This document shows positions 1 through 12,309 of a stretch of DNA of 64,000 nucleotides, in pieces (the first letter of the stretch is position 1; the number at the start of each line of letters is the position of its first letter). The notes beneath the pieces were generated by a model that saw only the letters and a list, made by a program, of their open reading frames with translations, was not told the origin of the DNA and did not search any database. The translations under genes were made by a program, and so were the position numbers. The stretch covers positions 310,001 to 374,000 of the forward strand of contig AZLU01000005.1 of assembly GCA_002224055.1 (NCBI GenBank). Reading direction: 5' to 3'. This stretch comes from Pezizomycotina sp. ARF18. Its lineage: Eukaryota; Ascomycota.

Positions 1-188
1 GTAACTAGAATACACGAGGACAAGAATGATATTCAGGAATGAATATTTGCTTCTTTCAATCAGTTTACAACTACTTGAAGTACGATATTCTCTACTCTTG
101 AATATTTCATAGCCGCTCTATTTGATATGTTTGGAGAATATGTGGTATTCATACCAGGGCATCGTAAGTAAATTCAAGTTTATACTTT

Positions 189-1397
189 ATGAAAACAAAT
201 CCAATATTCAGAACAGCTAACCAGAAAGATTGTGATGCAAAATCAACGAATTGTCAGACCGTAATATGGTTCTTCACAGCTTTCTGCCTTTTCATGGTGT
301 CCATACGGCTCTACATCCGCCTAACGTCATACATAAGGCCGTGGAGAGATTTTTTACTAGTGTACGCGTGGTGCATATACCTAGAGTAAGCCATCCCGCC
401 ACGATAGTAGAGTACAAGTTTCACTATTACGATCACCACAACGGTACCTATAATGCCCCTATCTCAGACGCTAAGGTTATTCAAATAGGCAAGGTAAGTT
501 TGCTTTCGTCACCAGTAAATCAGAGTTTTTCACCCCGCTAATTGCTGATATCGAAAGTAGTAATTATAGTTTGATTTCGCAGGAGATTTCACCTGGACAT
601 GGGACTTTACGCCTGCAGAGCTTTGCTAACCTACGGAGATCTGTGTCTGCGACGGATATACCCGAAGATATTCATATTAATCATGTTCACTTGGGCCGTA
701 GTGATTTTGGGATGGTCACGATAAAGCTTATTTTCCTATTCTTAATGTGTTATCCGTATTCTATTAGCAACTTTTGGCAATATTTTCCCCTGGAGAACCG
801 AGCGTTTGAACCCTGTAGCTAATCTTTTTGGTGACTTGCTCACTTTAGGGATCCAAAGCACGTCTGCCGTGGTCAGCCAACCTGAGTATTCACAGCCATG
901 GGATTTTTGATGCTTAGCGACCTCTTAGGTATTTTCCTCTTGCTCACTTATCTCCATTACTAGTGTTAATCCACTGGTCGTACGCAGTATACACGATCCC
1001 GGTAATAATAGTCTTCCAACTCCGCAGCCTCGAAGCGCTACAAAAGATCCACGCGGCGGCCATGTTGGCCATCGGTCTCGTCAACGTTGCGACGTGCGCA
1101 GTCTTAGTCGGTGAGGTCGCGTCGACGGCCGCAAAGCACTACGAAGGAAATGTGACGTATTTCGGGGCGCAATTGTTCGTGCAGGCGCTACAGCTACCGA
1201 CGGCTATAATCACGGTACGCGTGCCGCAGCTGAGGGTCTTGGGTAGGTGGAAATTTGCTAGAAGAGTTGTGGAGAAGACCTCGACGAGTTGGCCTAGCAG
1301 CAAAACAAAGACGGGGGAAAGTACTACATTGGTGGATAGTGAGACAGTTCAAGACTGTATCCCAGGACGTAGAGAAGGTGGAAAGGTGTGGACCTGA
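189..1397 (+). CDS. Rhodopsin/PTH11-like multi-pass membrane protein
   Basis: Probably an integral membrane protein of the fungal rhodopsin-domain (PTH11-like) group; ligand and role are unknown. The first segment, from an ATG at 189, has a transmembrane helix followed by RLYIRL and PWRDFLLVYAW, which resembles the R-x-Y-x-R-L...W-x-D-Y-L-L turn between helices 1 and 2 of that group. A likely intron starts at the GTAAGT near 493 and ends at the CAG near 582. The next exon has a loop DFTWTWDFTP and a helix MFTWAVVILGW. The last part (about 963-1260) has helices IPVIIVFQLRSLEALQKIHA and VNVATCAVLVG and a final helix ending PQLRVLGR, matching the family's usual P-x-LRxL end. The tail is Ser/Thr-rich. 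Frames change between segments, so exact exons are unclear. Family assignment rests on motif resemblance only. Confidence 0.45.
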
Positions 1398-2068
1398 GGA
1401 TGTCGGCGGCGTCGCCAATCAGTCCACGCTGACAGGATCATATCATAGAGCATAGTCCCAATATCATTTGCCAAAGGCTCCTTAAGCTCTGGCAACAGGT
1501 GAATAGAAAGGGTGATAACTAAATTGAAAAGCTCGTAACGGTTATGGTATGATCCAGTAAGTTTTGAGTGCACGAGAATTGAAAGACGACACGGGCTAAT
1601 GCCCGGCGTTATCTGAAATGACCAGATGCTGTAGGATACAGGTCATACGACATCTTTGACCTTGATATTAATACCCCTATGCAATTCGAAAGTTCGAGCC
1701 CTCAGAGAATAGGGGAAAGCACCACCAAAACTGATCAAACGTGTGATTCGTAATACGGAGGAAGCCCGTCCATGCAAATAGAGAGAAAAAAAGGCTAAAA
1801 AAATGCTGGTGCACAGAATGTACTCTATTTAATATTCTCACCCACAGCCTCGATCCTCCTCCTCCAGACTTATTCACTTCCACTACAAGCCTCAAAGGAT
1901 CCGGTGTTTGTTTAGTCACTTAGATCGCGTTCTATCAGATTCATGAAAATCCCCTCCTTTCCCCCCCTCTATACGCTCTTTAACTTCATCTCTCTATCTT
2001 TACAAGATTTTATGCTGCGCTCGTTCTTCCATCTATCTCTTCTCTCCCGCACAGCTGCACCGCCTACA
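1398..2068. other. Intergenic, no gene seen
   Basis: Short open frames on both strands show no recognisable protein. The right part (about 1940-2060) is rich in C and T, as is common just upstream of fungal start codons. Confidence 0.5.
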
Positions 2069-3010
2069 ATGCTCCGAAGAGAAGCCAAAATACATAAATT
2101 AAAGAAACTCAACAATACGTGTTATGCTCAAAGAAAGCTTCAGTAGTGAGTACATCACCTTGCAGACACGTTTCGTTTCTCATCGTGGTTACTTAAGGAC
2201 TTAGCCTTCCCTCTCGCAGGACTCGTTGCCAGATTCGACCACGGTTTCCAAATCAGTTTTCTGCGACCACGACGCCGGCCTGACGCCCGAGTCACTGTGC
2301 GTCTCCGGCCCAACCTCTTCGTCTACGCCTCAACCTCTTGCAACAGAGCTGTTGGGACCTCAAGAGTCTTGTCTGCATGCCCACGTTCAACCTGACATCG
2401 GCAGCGAATTCGATGGCGATGGTAAGACGAGCATAGGAATTATGCCGGCACCGCATCCGAGCACACATAAGTCCTCCGCGTCATGCAGTCGCGAGTTGAG
2501 CTTCCCGAGCACGGGCGCCGACGTTACTCCCGAGGGCTGCGAGATCTACGTGAGGAGCAAACCAAAAGAGAACGAGCAAGCGTTGAGTGTTATCAGGAAA
2601 ACAAGGCTAGATTCGATGATGGAGTCGCTTGAAAGATCTCTTGCGGAATCGCGGAAGATCATCATGGCCTCGTCTGGGGAACACGTAGAGGACCTTTGAT
2701 GAGGAAGAAACAAAACCAGGTCGAGCTACTTTTTAAACGAAGGATAGCGTGAAGGCTTACATTGAGTCCATCAACCAGGCGTTCGAGAGCTGAACGTCGA
2801 AGCAGAACTAGCCAAAGTCAAGGCAGAGTTAGCTGAAGCCAAATCACTGTTAGCTCAGAACCAGGAACAGATAGCGAAATTCATGGCCGAGCTTTCGTCG
2901 CTCACGAGGAGCGCTGCACAAGGTAGAAGCGGTTGAAGTATTTGTTTGCAGGCCGCCGAGGGCGGAGTAGGAGAGAGGAGGAAGACATCGCCCTTGAAGA
3001 ATCCGAATAG
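2069..3010 (+). CDS. Ser/Pro-rich protein with C-terminal coiled coil
   Basis: Unrecognised family. A candidate first exon starts at ATG 2069 with a basic stretch (MLRREAKIHKLKKL) and is followed by a plausible intron (GTGAGT at 2146 to CAG at 2219), but the phases do not join cleanly and the start is uncertain. From 2220 to 2697 the reading is Ser/Thr/Pro-rich and ends in a helix (MMESLERSLAESRKII). From about 2750 to 2925 another frame gives a strong heptad helix with repeating ELAKVKAELAEAK and LLAQNQEQIAKF. A short intron (about 2922-2952) would lead to a charged tail GRRGRSRREEEDIALEESE ending at 3010. The helix is the best supported part. No function can be assigned. Confidence 0.4.
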
Positions 3011-3470
3011 GGGGCAATTAGTCGGGCAGATCTCGTTGGTGGTTTCTAAATGTATCTTTCATCAAAACTTCTTTTTCCATATTTTCTCCTGCCTTTTTTT
3101 CCCTTCCATTCTCATTGTTATATATTCTATTACTACAAAGCATAGCTAGCATGGTATTTATATAAATGAGATTGATTTTATATAGGCATAACGCCCTCGC
3201 GGTACAAAAGTTAGATTATCCCTACCGTATATTTCCGCATATGAAGCGAAGGCGAATTATCCTCCTCTTAGCGTCGGTTTTGTGACACAACGGTCGCAAA
3301 AGATGACGCGTATCATGCGAGTGTATTGATGTTCTGGAGCTTGAGATACGCAATTCCAGGCCGAAATCTTTTATTAGCGACACTGTACCGCAGCGACCAA
3401 GGCAATACCTCCTCTCCGAACCTCCACCCCCATCTCTGCGTTTTTGTCGAGCCGTAATTTGCGGGATTAC
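3011..3470. other. Intergenic between convergent genes
   Basis: Contains the 3' flanks of the coiled-coil gene and the F-box gene, which converge here. It is AT-rich between 3060 and 3200. No gene or repeat seen. Confidence 0.5.
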
Positions 3471-3973
3471 TTATTTCGAAGGCAATTCCTCAACGGTGAT
3501 CGCCCTGCCACCGTAATAGAGCTCAACTGCCGGGTAACAGCTAGGCAGTTGGAGGATAATTCTACTCAATGCTGGGCACGTAGCATCCTCGTAGCCTAGC
3601 CTGGTGTCCTCAATCCTCCACTCTTTCGAGCGTTTTTGTTCCTGATGACCACGTCTGAACCCTCGGTTGAGCTTTTGCTGTTGAATACGAGTAGCTCTAG
3701 CGCGGGATGTATTTGTATTTGGGAGTTTCTGCGTGACGCGGGGCGAATGATCTTGCGAATCATTCGGTAATCGGAAGAACCCGCAGCGGTGGCATTGAAC
3801 AAAGCTTTGTCTATGGCGCCCTTGGCTACACGGTTCTCGATAATCGATCGGAACCCCTTGCACGCAGAAGATATACGCTTGAGACCGAAATATGACAGGT
3901 GACTGAATATTTCAATGAGAAGCTCAGTGGGTGCGGGTCCAAAGCCATCCTGTCGTAGGCAGTCAAATGACAA
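3471..3973 (-). CDS. F-box protein
   Basis: Likely an SCF ubiquitin-ligase substrate adaptor. The N-terminal part has an F-box (APTELLIEIFSHLSYFGLKR, then ISSACKGFRSIIENR) at about residues 13-50, the position usual in small fungal F-box proteins. The middle has HPALELLVFNSKSS. The C-terminal part, in a neighbouring frame, has EWRIEDTRLG, ATCPALSRIILQ and AITVEELPSK before a stop at 3471, resembling the C-terminal end of many fungal F-box proteins (an ATxPxLTRLxL segment and a short hydrophobic tail). The frame changes once near 3650. No ATG opens the F-box frame; an ATG near 4022 in another frame (MAVNRCLRFYRD) may be the true start. The substrate is unknown. Confidence 0.6.
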
Positions 3974-4452
3974 ATTCGGCTGGTGAATCGCGGTAAAAGC
4001 GAAGACAGCGATTCACTGCCATTTGAAATTCATTACGAAAATTTTGTGTTGTAGAAAAATATAGTTCTTCTAATCTTTGCAACGTAAACTAAACTTTTCA
4101 GCAATTTCCGAACGAAACTCAATCCAATTAAGTTCCCATGAAGCGTATAATGCTTCCATGCTTCATATTCATTTGATATTATATGATATAGCTTGCTATG
4201 GTATTTAGCTAAAACAATAAATGAAGAAGACCGAAAATTTATCATGGGTTTAAACTATGGATGACATTAGATAATCTAGGCTATGGGCAGTATATACTTC
4301 CATAAAGGAACAGTACGGACCCCAAGCAGCAAGGCCGATACGTCTCGATTACTGTGAACTTATATACTGACAGGGAAGTTCTCTCACCACCCCTTGTTTC
4401 CGGTTGTGGCACCGAGTGCCTTACTTCGGATTCATCCCCACGTTAACTTCGC

Positions 4453-4813
4453 CTACGTGCTTCGTCTAACTCGCTTCGAAGCTCTCATCGATGGAAATGC
4501 GAGTATTGCTCGACGAAGGTTCCAGCGCAATGCCGAAGCCGCGCGTCTACCGTAGACAGTCCAAGGATCCTCGCTTACCACAATATCTTCTAGTTTTCCG
4601 GAAGCTGTCTCGATCGCCTGAACAATAGGATATAAGCGCTCGGAAAACGGAGTAGTGTGGTGACAAATAAGACGGCCATAATGGTGCTGCACTGTAGAGA
4701 TCGCGGCGCTTTTCGATCTCAGCGACCTCGTCCTTGGGACCGGAAGCCCTGAATCCGTGAGAAATCTTTAGATGATTAGGCTCCGTTCCTTTTCGTTTCT
4801 CTTGCGCTGACAT
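4453..4813 (-). CDS. Small basic orphan protein
   Basis: Unrecognised. From ATG 4813 the frame gives MSAQEKRKGTEPNHLKISHG and a charged helix with DEVAEIEKRRDLYSA. An overlapping frame then gives HHYGRLICHHTTPFSERLYP, a helix IVQAIETASGKLEDIVVSED and a basic end RASKRVRRST, stopping at 4453. Read across the overlap the product is about 120 residues, basic and probably helical, with no signal peptide or membrane segment. The composition looks coding, but no family is recognised. It lies divergent from the F-box gene's neighbours with no obvious operon-like context. Confidence 0.4.
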
Positions 4814-6935
4814 GCTTCTGAGAGCGAGAAGGACGGGGATATTTTGAAACTAAATTCAAGAGACATGTTTTTTTTTTTTTTTTTTTTTTTTTTTGAATTG
4901 CCCGATAAGCTTTTACGTCATTCTGAAGGTACTAGATTCCCTACAAGAGAGGGAAGAAAGTTAAAAATATGGATGATAGTAAAAGAACGAATGAAATGAA
5001 TACCCTATGTTGCATTAATTTTTCGATCAAATCGCATGTATCATGATCACGATATTTATCGACAAATTGCGCGTTCAGCTACGCATAATAACATAAAAGG
5101 CTGTGCGAGCTAGCGCCGGACGGTAAACGAATCCGGAATAAGCACTACTTGGTATAACTTTGTGGGATTCGGATGCTTTGAGTCCAGACGAGCCTTCTAT
5201 AACATGGATACAGTAGGATATACCCGGCATGCCCATGCATTCGATATTGCATGGCTTAGAGTACATCGTAACGGCCATTATTCTGGTTCCGAACTACCCA
5301 TTTAGCCGTCTGGTCTGCAGTGGTTGCTACAGCTCTTCAGCCTTCTAGATACACGTCAAATAATTTCAGCGTTCTTAACCGTGTGGCGCGCTGTCGGCTT
5401 GGTTTGCGGTTACCTAAATACTAAACTCTAAATATTCCCGTTCAGTCAATACCCAACCGCTTGTTCGACATAAGGCTTAAACCGATAACGAAGCCTTAAC
5501 ATCACGAACTCTAGACAATTCAGTGGCATATGAGACCATTTCAACGAATATCCGTTTCAGTTATCGTCATCGTTTCGTATCAACCTAAAACGCTACTGTT
5601 ATACAAAAAAGTTGAAGAATCGTCAAAATAAGATGGGAAACCGGCGGAAACTTAGCTTCCATCAGCGCCTAAGGATGCAGGAGATAACTACTGCTGAAAT
5701 TGTTTCTATCATATAATGGTTTTTAATATTGAGTAAAGTTAGACTTACAGAAGAAATGCGATTCGTTTCTTTCTGAATACAGAAATAAAGTAAAATTCAT
5801 CCGGTGCCGTAGTCGCGAGCATGAACATCCAACATGCATAAAATCCCACATCTACGTCACCATCCGCCTCCACACAAACCAAATGAAGCTTGTTTAGGCG
5901 TGGATGAAGCCTGCGGCTACTGCTGCACTGCCCAGTTTCGTGTCCTATTTATCCGCCAGTTTGAAGCTAATGATCATGTATGAGAAAGACGCTGATGTAT
6001 TAGTCTCTTGGTATTCAGGTAAGATCCAAAAAAGCCATGACCCATCAATAAAAACTGGCAGGTATCTGGATTCATACCTAAACGCCAACGTTGTCAATCG
6101 CAGAATATAGCAGACTTATACACCATTTTATTCCAGATGAAGTCGTCGTGGTTTCGAGCTTCTCCGAAACAATAAAGCACGTTAACTTGTTGAACAAAAC
6201 TGCGGTATACGGTAGAACGTTACATATAACGGCTAAGGGAAGCTTACTACGTCTGTAAATTTGCCGATTGGATACGGGCTATGGTGCCCAAAGCCCCCAG
6301 AACGGCTGTCACTATCTTCCATCACATACCCTGAGCGACCGGGTTAGTGGCGCAAAAAGACCCTCGAGGCTCGCTATACGAAAGCCCTGTCGTTTAATGC
6401 CGATCCAATGGGTTATCACGCTTTGGGATTCTTATCAGTCCCGTTTTGGGCGGTATCCGGGGCTAGGCTACCCCTTTTGAGCTCGACAAACACCTAATTC
6501 CGCGGCTCCATGATGTTTTTTACGGCGATCAACACGGAATTCATCTCAAATATCGACATTCTCCCTGCTGCTAAAAAAGGGGGGCTGTCCGGGAAAACCA
6601 AACTGCCGTTTCATAACAACATGGCGGGAATTGTATATAAGGCTAAATGCCCAGAGAATGATGTTGTTCATGCAGGGAAAACTTCTTTATAGTGGTCTCG
6701 ACGACCCTTTCATCCGGTATATCTTCGATAAAAGCATTGCCTGGTTGTTCCGCGAATAAAAGCATCGTCATTTCGCCCAAAAGATCGTCATTTTCTGGAG
6801 TCTTAAGATCTATATTCCGTACTACTTCAGGGTTATAGACTACATTCAGAAAAGATAAAACGCGACGCTCAAATAACGACTACTTTTGTTTCTTATATCC
6901 CAATCCCGCGATTCTTTCAATATATAGTTTAAAAC
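4814..6935. other. Intergenic; 27-T tract and one doubtful 67-codon ORF
   Basis: A run of 27 T lies at 4868-4894. A 67-codon minus-strand frame (5278-5075, starting MAVTMYSKPCNIECMGMPGI) opens with a true ATG but matches nothing I know. The part from about 6250 to 6720 is GC-richer than its surroundings, and its short frames do not join into a recognised protein. A (TATA)-type AT stretch precedes the next gene (about 6921-6930). Confidence 0.4.
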
Positions 6936-8774
6936 ATGACCGACTGGGAGGGTTTCGAAGGCTATGATATCGCCCTGGAGCAGCTGGATCGCATCTGGCC
7001 TCCGTGGGCAGAAAACTACGATGAATGGACCGATGAATTGACGCCTGTTAACACCACCGACCCGTCCGTTCCCTTACTCGCCGCCATTCTCTCCAACGAC
7101 AACAGCACCAACATACCGCAGGGGTTGGGATGTCTTCCAGTCATGCTACCTTCTAAACGACTACCTCGACGACGGGCAGCTACACAACTCCTATCTCCAG
7201 AGTTCGTTTAACGAGAGGGACCGCAGCTCATCGTCCAATGCCTTTCGTACAGCAACGTTACTCGCGCAATCGAGAGGGGCCTCGCCGAAACCGCCCCGAG
7301 GCTAACCGCAGCGTTCGCACGTCTTAACGTCACAGGCAACAAAGCTTCCGTAAAGCTCGCTCAGACTACGGCATACAATATCGCGCAGGTTATGAATGCC
7401 GATTGTACGAAAATCAGCTGCGGTCGTAAGTCGCACGGAACGCACGGTGGACACGATGGTGAGGTAGAAACGAAGAAGGTGTCTAAGGCTTGCGAGCTTG
7501 AAAGGCTCCTCGTCAACGGGACCCATGGTGGTCATAATACGCTTGCTTTTGAGCCGGTTCTACAGTGCCGACAGGATCTGTGCGATAGGTTTGTGCTCCA
7601 AATTTTCTCTATTTGAACAACATTATTCCCCCCCCCCCCCGGGCACTTGTTTCCCCGGCTAAAGAGACTAATTTAAATTTTCCTTCTTCCTACAATCGTA
7701 ATTAGGGCTAAAATTCAACTAAAGCCAGACCCAGACATCGGCGGCGCCGGCGTATTCCTCTCGTATCTTATCCAAATCGCCATCTGCATCGTGATCGGCC
7801 TCTACATCGTCTTCAAATATCTCCGAGGCCTCTTCCAGAAGCGCCGGCTCAAATTCAACCCAGATGCCGATCAGATCCGTGCCATCAGCACGCACCCAGC
7901 CTTCGAGAGGGTGCTTTACCTCTTCACCCGCGTTCAAGCCTGGTTCGTCGTCTCCCTCATTATCGCCGGTGCCATACGGAACTACCAGCACAGCGTTTCC
8001 GACGTCGATCAGTACCTCCTCCTAACCATCGCCCTCAATGCATCGTCCTGATCTCTTTCACCCTCCTGGCATCCCACGAACTGTCGAACAAGCACAGTCC
8101 AACTACGCTGGTGCTATCCGCCGCCGCCTTTATCGCCTCCGTCATCTTTACGTGGTTTTCGTCAGGGAAAGGCGCGACACCCTCGAAAACCTCCGCAACG
8201 CCGCGTGGTACTGCACTGCGGACGAGCTCGGCAGCTCTGGCAAATTCAGCTCCATTTTTATATTCTTTTTCAGGGTCAACGAGATCCCTAATTTTGTATT
8301 CTGGATCGCCTTGAGCTTCTGCATTATGATCGAGGTCTTTGTTATCATTTTCGAATGCTTCCCTAGGCTTCGAGCCGAGTGGAAGCGGCAGGCAAAGTGG
8401 CTAAGGCCACCATCTACCTTGGCGTCTCCGTCATATACCTGGGCATACTCGTCATCAACTTCTTCATGCTCATGAGCTATTTCAAGGTTACAGACTGGCG
8501 AGAGTGGGGTTTGGCCAGATCATGGCCCTTCGTAAGCCTCCCGTTCTCTTCCTAATGCCTTTTTTTTTTTTTTTTTTTTTTTTGATTCCATGGCTGACGT
8601 TTATTCGTGCGTTTTGTAGTATTCTGGATGCCTATTATATACGATTACGTCTCAGAACGTCTATTTGACCCGGAGAGCTCAGCGGGCGGAGCGCGAGCTA
8701 GCGAAACGCTGTATTCGGACTCGCTGAAGGATGCTAGCATTATAAAATGCGAAAGCTCGATGGGGGGGCGTTAG
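6936..8774 (+). CDS. Polytopic fungal membrane protein with PDIGGAGV motif
   Basis: A member of the large uncharacterised fungal family whose mark is a 'PDIxGxGV' turn just before the first transmembrane helix. An N-terminal, probably extracellular domain from ATG 6936 (MTDWEGFEGYDIALEQLD...) carries several NxT sites, a cysteine cluster (NADCTKISCG, CELERLLVNG, LQCRQDLCDR) and two copies of GTHGGH. An intron of about 130 bp (near 7590-7708) precedes PDPDIGGAGVFLSYLIQIAI. About six membrane helices follow, including FVVSLIIAGAI, TLLASHELS...LVLSAAAFIASVIF, FVFWIALSFCIMIEVFVIIF and YLGVSVIYLGILVINFFML, then the conserved FGQIMAL. A last intron (about 8530-8620) contains a 24-T tract, and the end is FWMPIIYDYVSERLF and a Ser/Asp-rich tail. 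Several one-base frame changes occur. The role is unknown. Confidence 0.65.
7628..7640 (+). repeat. 13-base C homopolymer
   Basis: An uninterrupted run of 13 C lies inside the first intron of the membrane-protein gene. Read directly. Confidence 0.9.
8560..8583 (+). repeat. 24-base T tract in an intron
   Basis: An uninterrupted T run lies within the last intron of the membrane-protein gene, between the donor GTAAGC and the acceptor TTTTGTAG. It may act as an unusually long polypyrimidine tract. Confidence 0.85.
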
Positions 8775-10784
8775 GTACAAGAGAAAAAAAAAAAGGTGGA
8801 GAGCAATATGATTAGCGGGAGTTATTCTGGTTCACTAATAAAAAGCTGTACATTCACGAGATTCTTTGCAGGGAGCGATTCATCATGATGCATGCATTCG
8901 GTTATATTATTATTATTATTATTATTATATTATTACTATTATTATTATTCGACTGGTTTTTGGTTTGTTTGTTTTCTTTGCATTAGCTACTTTTCCCTCT
9001 ATAGGAAAATGAGAAACATTCTTTCCTTTATTTATTTTTCTTAACCTATCCGGCTGGAGTCTAGTCGTGTAGGAGAAACGCGCATGGACATGGAGGAAGC
9101 GAGTGTTCTACAGTCCCAAAGCACCTTCCAAGCGTTTTCGGGTGCCTTGGGTCTCCTCATGCGTGTTACCAAAGTAATAAATGAAACAAACCGTTGCGAA
9201 AATAAATAACCATGGCCTAAGCAAAGCAAGAGGGACGCTGGTTTATAACGATGATCCTTTCGACTCAAATGATCGTCGACATTTGATACTATTCTGTTGA
9301 AATATTTCGCGCAGAGACGGACCGGGCCGTATTTAAATATATGTAAATAGCTAAAACAGTACACGTAGAATGTGTGAAGCAGACGGATGATTCAGCTCAA
9401 AGAAACCTCGCCAGAGGTACGCTGCAGAGGAATTCTGAGTTTCGGTTACCATCCCACGTGTTTTCAAAGCATTGATTCTTATGTATAATCATGTACGTTT
9501 TTTTTTTTTTCTACTATTGGAATTTAGCGATACTCTCTGGCGCATTTTTACCACTCTCTTTTAACCTTGTTTACTGCTCTTTCTTTATTATCTTATATTA
9601 TTATTGATCTTATGGCATTGGCATGCGCTGTCTTTTTATTTTCATGTATTTAATGATTACTTGTTCATAGTATAGTCGGTGCGAGCTTTCAAATTCAGTC
9701 TCCATTCTTTTCCAATCAATTAACTCTCATCAATCCTCCGGCTTCCGCTTGCGGGCCTGCAATTTATAGTTTCATGAAAGACTTGTCTCGTGGAACTTCC
9801 GTTTGCTCTAGATCGGTTCTATCTTCCTTTGAGAGTTAGGTTCACCGCGCGTCGATCAAAATATTGTTTATTGGCGGAATCGCGTAGCCGCGTAGATATA
9901 TTATCAACTAAAAGCTGTAGGTTCAAACCTTCCAAATCATATGTCTGAGCAAAAGGTTTTATTAAGCATAAGGATTAAATACACAAGTTCTAGGCACGTC
10001 TAACTTTAAATACATAAGATATAGCTAGCTGTGACTGCTATAATGCTAATAGCAGGAAGAATAGTGAAGTTCTTTGTTGAGGGCTCAAAACGTAAGGTTT
10101 TGGCTAGATGCAGCGGCATCGCGGGTATTTGCATGGCGGTCGTCAAGGAGGACAAGCTATACGCCAACAAAAGCTACGAACTCTGTTTTATATTCGCAAG
10201 AAAATTGAAGAGCTTTCGATGCTATCAATAGCTATTATCGTTCACGAAGAATCAAAGCTAGTATAAGCAACAAAATAAGCTCATACGAGCTCATCTCCCA
10301 GGGCCCCTTGCAGCTTGATACAAGGAAGGTCCCAGTAACCATGATCACGATCGATATTATCGAGCCAAATCGAACGCTGCCTATAAAAACATGCCATTAA
10401 TTTACGTCAGGTTTTACGGCCAGACCAGGTAAACTACAATTTCTTAACGCGCTATTATTCCCTATCTCACTATTTTTGCGTTTTTCCGCGGCCGTTACAT
10501 TCACCACGTTTTTCTCGGACCGGACATCATTTCCGGAACATAGTTTTGCTGAAGTTTAAGTCATAATAACCTCAGTTCTAGATAATCTCCGAGCGTACAG
10601 ATGACCTAGCATAAGAAACGTTTTCGGATGCCATGATATATAGCCGTCGAGTGAAATTTCTCCAATACTTCCCCTTTTCATTCCTCGAAAGTTGCCACCT
10701 CCCTCCGCCCATATTGCAATATGCAGCTCTTCGCAGCCCAACCTCTTCAGACAGCATTCCCAGATATCCCCAAAAACCGCAAAG
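8775..10784. other. Long intergenic region
   Basis: About 2 kb without a recognised gene. It contains the TAT microsatellite at 8903-8950 and several T tracts. A 107-codon minus-strand frame at 9041-9364 and a 66-codon plus-strand frame at 10031 look like chance openings in AT-rich DNA. Confidence 0.5.
8903..8950 (+). repeat. (TAT)n microsatellite
   Basis: About 16 imperfect TAT/TTA units with two interruptions. Read directly. Confidence 0.9.
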
Positions 10785-11373
10785 ATGGTTCCGCCGGCGT
10801 CGAAAAGTTCATAATCTGGCTAACCGCTTCCTCCAAGTCGCCTTCTGCGCCCTAATAATCGGCCCGTTCGCCTGGTTCCTCCACGGCACCTACCACAAAG
10901 CCAACCTGAAAGGTCCCTACGAACTCGCGTCCCCCTAATTTTATCATGGCTAGCCTTCGGTTCAATGTGCTCTTCTGCCTCCTGATATGCTTCTACCACC
11001 GCGTCGCAATGCTGTTCTACACTATCTGGGACAGCCTCGTCGCGATCGTCTATATTGCTTCGGCGATTATGTACAGGCATAATTTCCACGTTTTGAGCAG
11101 GCATAATCCGCTGAGGAACGAGTTGTCAATTTGAGGGTTGCGATGGGAAGCACGGTGATAAGCATAGGATTGGGGCGCTGGTACATTTGGGGGCGGCCAG
11201 CATCATCATTCAGATGTAAGTTATTTATTCATGTCGTTCTGATGCAAGTACACATTGAGATGATACTAAGTTGATATCCTACTTGCAGCATCCTCTATAG
11301 CTTCACCGCGTTCCTCTGCTGGAGGGCTAGCCGCAAGAAGAATTCGGACGTGTTCGTCGGTAACGACCGATAG
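10785..11373 (+). CDS. Small four-TM MARVEL-like membrane protein
   Basis: Probably a plasma-membrane or eisosome-type tetraspan protein; the family is suggested by topology only. From ATG 10785 (MVPPASK, then a frame change) the protein has helix 1 (RFLQVAFCALIIGPFAWFLH) followed by GTYHKANLKGPYELASP, helix 2 (LRFNVLFCLLICFYH), helix 3 (WDSLVAIVYIASAIMY), and after a charged stretch helix 4 (IGALVHLGAASIIIQ). An intron (GTAAGT near 11216 to CAG near 11288) leads to the rest of helix 4 (LYSFTAFLCWRASRKK) and a short tail ending VFVGNDR. The length is about 165 residues. A longer upstream start at 10721 is possible. Two one-base frame offsets are needed to read it through. Confidence 0.5.
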
Positions 11374-12309
11374 AAAGGGGTTTTATGAATACGATACGTG
11401 TTCCTCTGGTTATTTCATAATACACAGAGGTTAAGGGTTGGACAGATCTAGGAAAAGGATGTATTCGAAGATATACATTATAAGGCTATATGTCTCTCCA
11501 ATTTACCTATACTAATATCATAGATATCGAATCAATGTGGTGAATACTTTTTAAACATGTTTAACCCCCCAAAAATTTTCATTCTGTATCACGATCAGAC
11601 GATTCCCTCCGTGAAAATTATAGCACTGTGCTTGATGGATCCGAATTTGAATCTCTTGAATAAAATCATGAACACCGGAAATATATTCATAGTTAACAAG
11701 ATGCCAAAGAAACAAAGAAAGAGCAGAAATAACACGAATTCTTTTCAAAAGTTTACGGATCGTTCCGTAATCAACACCAAGAGTCGAACTCTCGCTCGAA
11801 TCACGGCCCCGTGCATGCCTGCAATCCTCCAACGAAAAGCGTCCGTTCACCGCCCAGAAATACGTCATTTCCCCGATTATCACATGATCTACCCCTCTTC
11901 GTTTATATAGCGAAATTTTCCCACCCCGTCTCGTCGCGAGGATTTTTTTCTCCGACCGGGGTTGAGCCCCTTGCGTTAACCTCGGGATGGGATTGAAACT
12001 CGTCGGTTTTGAGCGTGAGCTTTTCCGCTCGGCGGGCCTGGTTCTCCTACTGACGGAGCGCATGCTGAGTAGGCCGACCTCGTTAGAAGAGGAGTGGGAG
12101 ACGCTCCCGCTACCTTTTTGGCGCTCGAGAGGGAGGGTCTGCGTAAAGGACTTTGTTGCTTTTTCTTTTTTTTCCCCTCAGAGGCCAGGAAACTTGCGGC
12201 GGATCTTGATTGGACATGTCGAGGTGGCGATTAGCGAGTTAGGGGCGTAGGAAGTGGTTTTAGCCATCCCTTTTATTATGCATTTCGTCTTTGACTATCA
12301 CACCATTGC
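11374..12309. other. Intergenic; doubtful minus-strand ORF with a TATA box inside
   Basis: The longest frame is on the minus strand (12063-11551, 170 codons, extendable upstream), basic and without recognised motifs. A TATATAAA lies within it on the minus strand near 11905-11912, which argues that part of it is promoter sequence. Plus-strand frames here also match nothing known. I do not call a gene. Confidence 0.35.

Noticed and set aside
9041-9364. 107-codon minus-strand frame
   Set aside because: No ATG-proximal features, no motif, AT-rich surroundings.
9880-9945. B-box-like GGTTCAAACC suggesting a tRNA
   Set aside because: No A box at proper spacing and the ends do not pair into an acceptor stem.
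11755-11800. Minus-strand GAGTTCGACTC, a tRNA T-loop-like word
   Set aside because: The T stem has only about three pairs and no cloverleaf can be drawn.
11551-12063. 170-codon minus-strand frame
   Set aside because: Contains a TATA box on its own strand and no recognisable motif; more likely partly promoter.
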